A stretch of 64,000 nt of DNA from Punica granatum (Eukaryota; Streptophyta; Magnoliopsida; Myrtales; Lythraceae). This document shows, piece after piece, positions 1 to 14,155 of the stretch (the first letter of the stretch is position 1; every line of letters starts with the position of its first letter). The notes under the pieces are model-generated. The model was given only the letters and a program-made list of their open reading frames with translations, was not told the DNA's origin and did no database searches. Made by a program: the position numbers and the translations under genes. The stretch is taken from NCBI RefSeq assembly GCF_007655135.1, contig NC_045134.1:14404982-14468981 (forward strand), read 5' to 3'.

Positions 1-45
1 ATGTCTCATGAGCAGGGGCCGCCCATTAACCTCTGGCGGTAAGAG

Positions 46-280
46 TTGACCTTCATTTATATTCCGCCGGTCCAGCGGCCGATCATGCCCCTACTTATAT
101 TCCGCCGGGTCCAGCGGCCGATCAGGCCCCTATTTGTATTCCGCCGGGTCCAGCGGCCGATCAAGTCCCTATTTATATTCCGCCGGGTCCAGCGGCCGAT
201 CAAGTCCCTATTTATATTCCGCCGGGTTCGGCGGCCGATCAGGCCCCTTTTATAATCCGCCGGGTCCAGCGATCCCATGG
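46..280. repeat. 39-bp tandem repeat array, about six units
   Basis: About six head-to-tail units with a period of 39 bp start near 53, 92, 131, 170, 209 and 248. Each carries a TATATTCCGCCGGGTCCAGC-like core followed by GGCCGATCA. Because 39 is a multiple of three, open frames cross the array on both strands, giving a 13-residue repeat with no sign of being a real protein. A related 36-bp array lies at 48515-48766, and both arrays end in the same flank (CCCATGGCTATA). The two therefore belong to one dispersed repeat family. Confidence 0.9.
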
Positions 281-1649
281 CTATAGTCCAACCATCACAA
301 GCATACTAAGCATACACATCAACTATGTTCCGCAATCATTCAGCCACCATCACTTCTATAACCATACATATATATATATATATTTATTATCATTTTACGA
401 TGGAAGAAAGTACTCACTAAGACCCCTGAAATGACCACTTAATGAGTTGAGCCTTCCGGAGGTATAACCTCAGTCTCCCCAGCCCCTATTCAGTTCAAGC
501 ACAAAGGTTAGATAATATGCTAAATAAGAGTACATATAGGTATCAGTTTTAACTCCCGTATTATTTGATTAATATAACTAAAATATAACCAATGACATAA
601 CGATTCCAATGATATGCTATGCATAACTCAAATCATATCAGTTTAGAATAGTAATTATATTATACGGAGGGCCAATTCGATCAGCCAAATTCAAGTAAGG
701 AGTACAAGGAATTCTAAGTACTTCTTTGGTTCCAAAATACAAATAAACAAGAGCTTGGTCAATCAACCCATCACATGATATCATTATAATGCATGATAAA
801 TTTCAAATCAGATCCCTTCTCTAATCCATAATCAGCTCAAAGAGCAAAATATATGCATATATATACATATGTACACACACTTGTCTACATCTATATATAT
901 ATATATATATATATTTTCAGAAGGGCATAGCTATGTGTGTTAAAAACCTCCTAACTCAACTAAGAAATTTGCCCCCTGCCTTACAACCGAATTATTCAGC
1001 TTCTATTGGTGACCAAACTCATCCTAACACAACATAAAACTAACTCCAAATATATATCCAACTCAATTTATATTAGCTAGGAGAACTAACAAAAATCACC
1101 ATAAACTAATCTTTTGAAACTTGATCAGACAAGAAGGATGCAAGAAGAGCCACAAACCATGTACAACATAGTAAATATGAATGTTTAAATCATAGATAAT
1201 CAACTTACTAATCAATACTCTAACTTAGTCTTCTTCCTCTTCTTCTTCTCCAAGAATTTTCTCGACTCAGCCAGTTCTCTCTCTCTCTCTCTCTCTCTTC
1301 TGGTTCATTTTCGTTTCCTTTCAGCTAGGGATAGAGCAAGGGAGGGTATGGCTTAAATAAGGATGAAAAGAAGAAAAAGAAGGTGGTCAAAGATGGTCAG
1401 AGGCGGTGGGAAGGAAAGGGCTGCTGAAGAGGAGGCCACTTGGCCCATTCTACACTCATCTCTATCTGATTTCTCACTTTTTCGTTTTTTATTATTATTA
1501 TTATTATTTTTTTCTTTCATATAGATAATGATCCAGCCACAAGTTGTGGTATATTATATACATTTAAAGATCCAGCCAAAAAAATAATGGTATATTATAT
1601 ACATGTATGTTATGTAACCATGCATGTGCACATGGATATGAATATGAGC
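281..1649. other. Intergenic, AT-rich, probable retroelement-derived
   Basis: No credible coding frame is seen. The stretch holds TA-rich microsatellites near 368-384 and 892-914, a CT run at about 1277-1298, and an ATT/T run near 1490-1512. It lies next to a gag relic on the minus strand and follows the tandem array, so it may be the decayed end of a Ty3/gypsy element. No LTR boundaries could be placed. Confidence 0.4.
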
Positions 1650-2130
1650 ATATATGCATGTTTGGTGGACACTAGCCTCACAGCGATCTTGTTGCAATCT
1701 TTTCCCACCAAGTAGAGGCTCTACCACTTAAACGATAAACAACTCTATCAACTCGGCTTCATTATCCGGAATATCATAGTAATCAAAGAAACGATGCACA
1801 TTGGAAATTCATTGTAGAAAATCTTCGTCACTTACTCTTCCATCGAAAGTAGGAAGTCTTCTTGGATAGCAATCTCCTGGATCCAATAAATATCTTCTGC
1901 TTCCGTAATAATTCACAACTCAATTGTATCCTCCATCTTGATATGGACCAACACTAACTTGGAGTGTACGATAGGCCGAAACGCATCGAACGACAGGGTG
2001 TTCACGAGGAACAATTCAATATGCCCGACTGCTGTCTCTCGCATTCTGAATAGCACGACAGCCTAGAGTGCCAAACATGGAATGTAACTCCTCAAACCTT
2101 TGGTTTAATCTCCGCTCCACCATTATCAGA
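1650..2130 (-). pseudogene. Ty3/gypsy gag fragment, degenerate
   Basis: Translation of the minus strand gives a broken gag-like reading. Recognisable segments in order are VERRLNQRFEELHSMFG, YQDGGYN, VVNYYGSRRYLLDPGD, YPRRLPTFDGRVSDEDFL, ISNVHRFFDYYDIPDNEAEL and finally GRAS-TWW-like residues after a frame change. Several stops interrupt it, including one between DEDFLQ and ISNVHRFF where family members usually have Trp. This is the capsid region of plant Ty3/gypsy Gag polyproteins. No protease or reverse transcriptase follows, so it is a relic. Confidence 0.6.
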
Positions 2131-2628
2131 TTTAAGTAAGTCTTGCCACCAACTGACGCAGCGCGGATCACGGTTTCTCAAGCGTAAATCCAAATCTAGA
2201 CTCGAAAGGAGAAAACACGTTTAAACCCTAGCGATATGTTGAAAACAAATAGTTATGGCAAGGTCAAAGTAAGCAATAGGTCTTTCTGAGATAGCCTCCT
2301 ACAATGACGCGAATAACATATGTGTATATATATATATATATTTATTTATTTATTTATTCATTTATTTAGATATGGTGAAGACATCCCTTGACTCTAAAAT
2401 AGGAAAGTGACAATTAAACTCTTCTAGATAACTTTCCTAAAACGGAACAAGGAAACAATATGAAATTAGAAATTTAAGACTTTTGACTCAAACTAAAATT
2501 GGAAGTAACATCTAATTCTAAATATACTTCTATCTAAATAAAATATACTACCTAATTAAGGTAGTAATATTCCTAATCTATAGATCAAGACACCTTATCT
2601 TCCATTTCCACATTACGAGAATATTTTT

Positions 2629-2919
2629 TTGATATATCCAAGATATACTTCTTTAGGCTTGAGCTTGTTGATATGGATTTTGGCTGAAAATACTCCCCGT
2701 CAGAAGGCCTTTCTTCCCTTCATGTTTGTGTATTATAGAAACTGTGAGAATTTGACATCCATTCCTATGAGCAATTTAACATTTCTGACTTCTCTTGAGG
2801 TTCTCTTTGTTAAGGAATGTAGAGAGCTCAATTTCTCTATGGAAGAGGAGGAGATCTTCTCCTCATGCCTACGTACATTGACTATTGATGACTTGCCAAG
2901 TATGATTCCCTTAAATTAG
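2629..2919 (+). pseudogene. NLR disease-resistance LRR remnant
   Basis: The segment encodes leucine-rich repeats typical of the C-terminal region of plant CC-NBS-LRR proteins: NLTFLTSLEVLFVKECREL, an acidic spacer, then LRTLTIDDLPSMIPL. The spacing of L-x-x-L-x-x-L blocks and the phrase LTIDDLPS fit that family. No NB-ARC motifs (P-loop, GLPL, MHD) are found nearby and the frame ends after about 96 residues. It is best read as an isolated LRR fragment, not a functional gene. The true left edge is unclear. Confidence 0.45.
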
Positions 2920-4500
2920 ACAAAAAGCTCGCATGCATGCGCTGGTCAGAGTTTTTAACCATAAAATGGGGGACTCAATTGGAAGGGGCATGTATGTAAC
3001 ACAAAATTTTATTGGCATCACTAACCTTGTCCATGAAGAAATTAGTTTTATTTCTATTTTTAAAATTTGCGATTTTGGTAAAATTTCTCTATTTATATTG
3101 TGAGGTAGATGGTGTTTACAAAATAGTATGTTGGATATACATTTTTGTATTCCCAATAATGGGAGATCTCTTGGTCCATAAGATATAATATGTTTTATAT
3201 TGTCTTTGTGAAGATAATGAAAGCGTATATCCACAAGCGGTGGGTTTTTCTTTTATATAAATATATAAACATCGAAAAATATTCTTCCTTCCAAAAACTT
3301 TTGAAATAAAAAACCTGTGAATGTCTCTAACAAATAAAATGCCCCCGCTTTTTATGAAAATGACAAATCTGCCATCCCTCACTGATTCGACTCTTTCAAA
3401 TCGGAGGGTATAACACTAATCTATAATCATATACATAAAAGACTCTTCTACTTCTAAAACTGAAAGAACTTTTGAAATTCTATGAGTGCAATAGCAAGAT
3501 TATAATATGTCATTTGTTGTGCTATGATTGGTTAGAATTTCAAAAGCCACTCTAACAAGAGTTATCTATGTCCTACATGGTATTATTCGGTGAATTGCTT
3601 TAATTTTTATAATTTATATAGATTATTATAAGATATATATATATATATATCTATTACTATAGAAATAAGTGATTATTATATATTTCATTATATTTCTCGA
3701 ACAACGCGATTGTAATATTTTCGCAATCACTTATCAAATTCCCTTGTAAATAGTAATTATGAATATATTTTCTATAATGAAACTTAAAAACTTCAAATAT
3801 AAAACATTAAAGTAAAGTAATATTCCTCATTACCCAAAAAAAATCCTATATAATATTTAGGAACAAGTCCATGCAACACCCGGGTCAAGAAGAAGAGTAT
3901 ATTTTGGTTTCTATTCAAATTTCCATATTAGACATTATAGAGCTAAAAAACCGGATTCTTTCTTTGGAACACAATACTCCATCAAGTCCTCAATAATCAA
4001 ATCCAAACTATTATAAATGTAATTATAAAAATATGATTTATGGCTTTACATAAATTTAAATCTTTTATGTTTCCGGCGCCGACTTAAGATCACGATATGG
4101 CATCGATTGTCATTCCTCATTGGTGGTAACACGAAAGATCTCGCTATCATAGACATACTTCATCCTACGTAACACTGTCCAATGCGTTGCTCCAGCTTTT
4201 ATTATATTATATAAATAAATAGATTTTTCAGGTAAATTAAGTATAATTAGGCGGGATAAACGAAGGGCATTTCCGTAAACCCAGTCATTTTTCAAATCTT
4301 TTCAAAAGGCAGACGAAGCTACGACCGCGAAGAGAAGGAAACCGCTTTTTCTGTTCTTTTGTTCAAAAAAGCAACGGCCAAGAGAAAAATTAAATTAAAT
4401 TTAAAAAAATATGTATAAAAATACTTATTTAAAAAATTATAAAAGCTATATATTACTCTTAAATTTATTGTATTATATTATCTTCCATTTTCATATCCCC
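2920..4500. other. Intergenic, AT-rich with repeat fragments
   Basis: No gene is seen. A TA run lies near 3637-3650. The part from about 3850 to 4210 resembles 61180-61450: both have an ATGATTTATGGCTTT block followed by a degenerate region containing GTAACACGAAA or GTGACACGAAA. This indicates two old copies of one dispersed repeat. At 3871-3889 there is a CCATGCAACACCCGGG-like palindrome similar to those near Helitron ends. Confidence 0.4.
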
Positions 4501-4525
4501 ACTGACTGACTGACTGACTGACTGG
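4501..4525. repeat. CTGA tetranucleotide microsatellite
   Basis: Six consecutive CTGA units lie just upstream of the probable ECA2 leader exon. Confidence 0.85.
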
Positions 4526-4539
4526 CTGAGAGGGAACCG

Positions 4540-4800
4540 AAGAATCTTCCCTTGAGAAGTTGCCTTGCTTCGATTCCAAGCCATCATCAATTCATCCTCT
4601 TCACCCACTCTCTCACCCACTCCCTCACCTTTCTCTTGCTCATCTTCTTCCTCGTGAAGGAAGAATTTTTGCTCCCCCCCCCTCTGTTGCAGCCTTCAGT
4701 TTTTGCCTCCGACGTGTGAAATTCTCGCGCAGAACATGCCGTATGTAGTCGGGAGTCCTCAGACAACAGACTTGGACGGTTTCTTTCACCCTCCAACAAT
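4540..4800 (+). other. Probable 5' leader exon of the ECA2-like gene
   Basis: A pyrimidine-rich, leader-like stretch ends in a strong donor (CAAT|GTAAGT at 4800/4801). The matching acceptor is TTGTGCAG at 8811, followed by a short leader segment to the ATG at 8890. If spliced this way, the leader has an upstream ORF starting at 4736 (25 codons across the junction) and a second one at 8829-8882. The transcription start is not visible. The exon is inferred from splice signals alone, and it could belong to a separate transcript. Confidence 0.45.
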
Positions 4801-5924
4801 GTAAGTTGCGTCTCGTTGATTTGAAGTCCTTCTCGCCCCTAATGTATCATCAGATGCTAGGCTGCTGCTCTCAGTACATGTGCTTGCCCGTTTGGGATTT
4901 ATTAGGGTGGTTTGTTCCTTACTTGCCATCAGACTGTGATGATGTGACGTCACGCCAAGCCAAATTTTGGCCCCCGCGTGTTGGATGCGTTATCCATGAA
5001 ATTTTGAATGTGTGGTTGGTGAAGGGTTTTGAGTGTAGAATTGATTTAATGGGAGGCAAAGATGGTGGCGGGCTTAAATGACTCGAATCCGGCTTTTATA
5101 GTGTATGGGGAGTTTCCAAAAGGACTCCGCCAATTGATCTACAGGCTTGCGTGAAACTTGCTTCTTTGATTACGTGACAGTCCTAAGTCCACTTTCTGTT
5201 CCTGTCCTCGGCATTAGTTCTGAGCTGTTTGACTGCTTCGGGTTTTCTTCGAGTTTGACTTCATTAAGGATTTCCGATACAACACTGCAATCATTAGTTG
5301 CTTGCTGGTCTTCCTTGGATCATTCTGTCCTCTGCAGGATCATAGTTCACATAATATATGATCATTTAATTGAATAATAAGATCACTGGTTTCTCACCTT
5401 TATTTAAGAACGTGCGAGTGTCTCTCTTAATTCGCTCTCATTTGAACATCCTCCTTGAAATTATTGAGTTTCATACACCTGATGGTGTACACTCAGTTGT
5501 AAATATGCAGCACTATGCTTCTGTTAGATTGTTTACATCGACATATCATCAAATTGTTGTAAGCAACTAGAAACTTCACGTAGCTGTGTCCAGCAATAGT
5601 GGACTGTGATGTTGTCAAAAGTAACACGGCTTGGATTTCAAAGTTCTTGAGCTATAATTCTGTTGCCAAGGCATGAATTAGGAGTAATTCTTAGTTCTAT
5701 GTCCTGCCTGTTAAGAATTAGGGTTAATTAGGTAGACTCTCATTCTGATGTTTGGGGTTCAATTTTAGCAGAAACATCTGGTGAGCGAACCTATAATTGG
5801 ACTTCAGTGGATTTTCAGAAGATGAAATGTCAAATAAAATCCAGGTTACAGCTATCTGATTCCCATTCAGATCTATATGCAACATGTTTTTCATACTGTA
5901 GTCTGAAAACAAAGGGATAAGGCA

Positions 5925-7490
5925 ATGCTACTGACTAGTTGCATCGGTATTGCAATGTCCGCCAACTCCGTCTTGTCTTCCCATAACTTTGTGTTTCTTC
6001 CTTCCCCTCTTGCTCTTCCTCATAATGCCTTTCTTACTCTTCAGAGTCTTTATTTGCTTCACCTCTTCCTCCGTGTTCCCATAACTTCTTTTCTTATTTG
6101 TCCCTACCCAAACATCCTCCGCGGGCTTCCTTTTGGACAAAAGTTCCCTCAAGCCATTCACAATAGAAGGTACTAACACTTTGCTGTAGTCCTTTTCCTC
6201 ATTTGAGGGAATCTCCAGCAAAAATTGCTTTCCTCTATCGCCCTCCCATCTTATATCTTCTCCCACGCCTTCTTCCACTCCATTCTTTTCACAACACTCC
6301 TCTCCCTCCAGGTCCGTCAAGGTCTCTCAAGTCCACAAGACGGGACTGGGTCACTGGGTCATATGAATGCTGGTGTTTAGCTTGGTTGGTTTGATCTACT
6401 TCATGGTTTGGGTCAATTTGTGGTGGACTGGATATCCTACTATTCATATGGCTGTTCACAAAACTGCTTTCTAGTTCAGTTTGTACAGTGATGCCAGTCT
6501 CAAGGAAAGTTTCAGTTGCAGTTTTCTGGTCCTTTTGTGTGCTGGTACTGGTTGGTTCTTGGGTATTGCATGGAAACTTTGAGAGAGCTGGCATTTGTTC
6601 CCTTGAACACACATCCCTCTCTTCAACTGTTTTCTTTCCTTAACTCTCCCCCTCAGTACTTCCTCCCGATCTGTTCCTCTCCCACATCTATCCTTGTTCT
6701 GCATTCGTCCTCTTTTTTGCCTTTCGTCCTTCCCAGTCCCCATTCTTCCCTTTTTTGTGGGAGTTATTATTTAGTCCTTCTTTGCTCGAGGCATCCTCAT
6801 CCATGGGCCATACACCCCTCCTCTTCCTCATTCTCTTTTCTTCCACATGCCTGTCAGTATGGTGAAGCCTGCCACAAGTATAACAGAAATCTGAGAATCT
6901 TTTATATTTGATCTTAACCCAGTTCTTATTCCCTTCACTTCTCCTTCCACCAATGGCTCTTCTGCTATAATCTCCCCTCTCACTCTTAGAAAATTCCTGA
7001 AGATGCCCCCTTCTTGATGTAATTTCTCCACTTCTATAACCTTCCCAATCTGACTGCCTATTGCCCATGCATTTGATCTAAGACACATACTGTCGAGAAA
7101 TGCCCATCTTCAATGCTGCATTTAATGGGCTCAATTCTTTACACATGAGCAGCTACCATCTATATTCCACGGGCCTTCATTCAGTGCTCATTCTGCTCCT
7201 TTTTTATCACTGGATTAAAATATAAAGACGTTTTTACCAGCATCCATAATATGTAATTCCCCACCATGACCACTTGAGCACCCCCATAACTGACCCCTTG
7301 TTCATCTCCTTCTCCGTTATTACCTCTCCCAGCAGAACAGTACTTCTCTTGGTGTCATTAGCAACTGATTCCAGATTAAATACCGTCTTGCCTTTTTTTT
7401 TTTTTTTTTTTTTACTTCTAAAATTGTTAAAATTGTGGAGTTTTAAGTTGTACAGATCTGCTTGACTATATTCGTCATCACTCATAGGGA
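5925..7490 (-). pseudogene. LINE ORF1-type (DUF4283 / zinc-knuckle) relic
   Basis: The minus strand holds a broken reading of the gag-like ORF1 of plant L1-type LINEs. In order it shows FNLESVANDTKRSTVLLGEV (the usual DUF4283 start), a frame change into IMDAGKNVFIF, then AWAIGSQIGKVIEVE, FRNFLRVRGEI, and finally WVKIKYKRFSDFCYTCGRL with HHTDRHV. The CX2CX4HX4C knuckle has lost its last Cys (Val instead). A basic, acidic-patchy tail follows down to about 5925. At least two frameshifts and several stops show it is dead. No reverse transcriptase follows, so the copy is partial or ORF1 only. It is antisense within the leader intron of the ECA2-like gene. A 24-bp T run at about 7391-7414 reads as poly-Lys within the frame. 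Confidence 0.65.
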
Positions 7491-8828
7491 AATATACTAT
7501 TGCTTGATGTTTTCCAAGATATACTGGGCTCTCGAGCTCCTAGTTGATTTTGCCTATTATAAGGGGAAAATGGTGCCCGTGTGTTTGAAAAGATAAGACT
7601 GATTCACTAAAGGGACAAGTGAGTAGAGAATGTACCTTTTTTCCCTTTTCCTACGTCTATGTATGATATCAATAATCTGTTGAGACCTTAAGTCCAGAGT
7701 TCAGCGTAAATAAGCCATTCAAATCCCTGATATTAATATGGAAAAAACTTGATCATTGATTGGTGAGGCATCTTCTAACAAATTAAAGATCCCAAAAGAT
7801 ATTTCAGAAATGCAACTTTAAGCAATAAATTCCTGTGTTAGGCTTATCCATGAATTCACAAGTATACAATATTATAACTATAAACCTCAGCTATGACAAA
7901 CATTCAAGTACATTTTGGATTATTTGTCTTTATAATTTTGTAAAGAGAGCTGGACCTTCTTGGTGGGATTATTGATGAAAATTTCATTTACTAAATAAAG
8001 GAGAATAGAAGAAAAGACTAGGACAACACAACATGTCAATTTTTTCTTTCCTATTTTGAATCACAATAGCTGAGTCATGAGATCATACTTTCTGTAGTCT
8101 AACTATTTTTAAGGTCAATGTGATTGTGATGGTATTCAGAGACAAGTAGGTACTTCTGGTTGCACCATAAGATTTTGCAATCTATTTTTAGGTACAAACA
8201 CTAACCGCTTAGATTTCTTTATTTAGGAGGAGAACAGTTGAAATTATTTGGGTATGATAAAGATGATATAAGTATCTTTCACAATTTGGGGCATTATGGT
8301 TATTTGTTGTTTGTTCGTTGTTTTTTACTTCCTGTATTTTGCTTGCTAAATATTTCATGGTTTAGAAGATACAACAAATTGGCCTTGTAAATGAATGGAC
8401 TTAAAAGGTAAGGATAGATAAGCTGGAGTTAAACTGCAGTGCTGAAGTACCTACTGCAGCACTTTGAACTGCCAATCGTATAATATCTGTTCCAGGGTTT
8501 GCAATTGCAGATTGAAAGTCTGATCCTGTGAATTAAAACTGTAACCAGAGGGTACTCCTACCAACTGAGAGAACTGTCACCGTTACTAACGGGAACGGTT
8601 AATTAGGTTGGGGAACTCCCCCAGAAACTACTTCTTTCCCCAACTTTATTCTGATGGCTTATCCCATACACAGTACATTCATCAAAACTTTGCCTCGTTT
8701 AATTGCTCTAGCAGCAAATTTTGGAGTTGTGCTTTGCAATCTCATGAGTCTTTGCAGTGTAGATTGTTGCTGCTTCTCTAAACCCTTTTGCTCAATTTGT
8801 ATCTTGTGCAGGAACAGGAGGTGATTTT

Positions 8829-8882
8829 ATGTTGGTTGTCCAGACAATGACTATCTTGTTAGAAATTTTAACTACAGATTGA
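8829..8882 (+). promoter_or_regulatory. Upstream ORF in the ECA2 leader
   Basis: ATG at 8829 opens a 17-codon frame ([17 protein letters not shown]) that stops at 8880-8882, seven bases before the main ATG at 8890. It lies downstream of the predicted acceptor at 8811, so it would be in the mature leader. An effect on translation is inference only. Confidence 0.4.
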
Positions 8883-8889
8883 AGTGATA

Positions 8890-12753
<3,864 letters not shown>

Positions 12754-14155
12754 GATTTTGCTCGGTCATGTGATTACCCTGACAGCACATTAGGTACACT
12801 TCGAAGTTTCATAGGAGATGGCATAGTTTAGCTGTGTGAATTATATAGTATACCTTAGCAGTTGAAGCTCTATAGTATATTACGAATGACTAAGCCTAGA
12901 CTGCTGTAATTGCCTCTAATTGGTATCGAACATCGTTTCATTGTTTCATTTAATTTTTATTGCGACATCAGCACGCTCCATTCCATCGCATCCCTGTTTA
13001 TTCTTTACGTGTATTCTCTGGATTATGCCCGTACATATTGTCAACGATGCTCAGATCATGGAAGAGGGGAGGAGAGAACTGATTTAATGGATCGGTTGAT
13101 GCCTACGAGAGGACAGCAGACTCTAAAGTCTGTCTGAGGGTATCATCGGGCTGTACTATACCATAATTTAACATATCTCATGTCGGAATCATTGTGCATC
13201 GTGGTTTCTTTTTCGGTAGGACTCTTTATAGCCATTGGCCTCGACTGGATAATTGTACTTGTACTCGAGTGGTTTTAATCGATTAATCAATTATATAGGG
13301 CTGCCTGGTGGATCGGGCCAAGGAGCTCTGGCATGCTGCCTCCTTTTCACGTAGCCTTCCCGTGATGAGCAGTCCCTCAAGGCAGCAGCCTGCTTCACCT
13401 GACTCCACCTTAGACATGCTCCTCCATCAACGCCCGGCTCCAGCACAAGCTCCTGGATAACCTCTCCGACAAGGCATGCTCCTCAATTTTGTGTGTTTAT
13501 CGATGTTTATTGATGATCATTGTGTAAGGAGAATACTTCTGGAATCCTTTCATTGCATCGGAAATGCTGGAAGCCTACTTAAATATCCTATACATACATA
13601 GAATCCATAAATCTAATAACACCAGAATAGTTTCACTGGAAGTTGTGAATCCTTGTGGCTGAGGTGAGAGTATTAGACATAAGCATCACTATGGTAACCG
13701 GACCGACTCCCTCGTTATCTGGAGTGATAAAAGTAAATTCAAGTTCCGATTTCGATCGTCAGATATCTCCGAAACAAGAACCGAAACCAGTTATAAATAA
13801 AAATAAGTGAGAATCCATGCGTTGCATGGGAACGATTATTGATTTTTAAAATAGAGAGTAATATTAAAATTAAATACATTATGCATTTTTCAAAAAATAA
13901 TTTATGGATTAATAAATTGTTTTGCAGTTACCCGGCAAACAATCATCCTCTTTTACCTAATCTCATAGGTTGAGAAGGGGAAGAAAAACCTCTTTTCAAA
14001 CATGAAGTTTTCAACCAGAGTAATATTCCTTATCATCTCAGTTCCCAACGGTCTACACAAGAAATGTAACTCATAATGATTGTCCCAAAACTGACCGAGA
14101 AGGGCTGCCAATAATCTGAGTCCACAACCAACATTGGAGACCTGGAAGGTCTCGT
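12754..14155. other. ECA2 3' UTR and intergenic region
   Basis: The ECA2 3' UTR probably occupies the first few hundred bases, though no poly(A) site can be fixed. A GC-richer patch at about 13300-13490 has no convincing frame. A palindrome CCATGCGTTGCATGG at about 13818-13832 resembles Helitron-end hairpins but lacks a CTRR terminus. The right edge runs into the 3' end of the convergent gene. Confidence 0.4.

Noticed and set aside
46..780. Repeat array considered as a CRISPR
   Set aside because: Units are contiguous without unique spacers and the genome is eukaryotic. It is a minisatellite.
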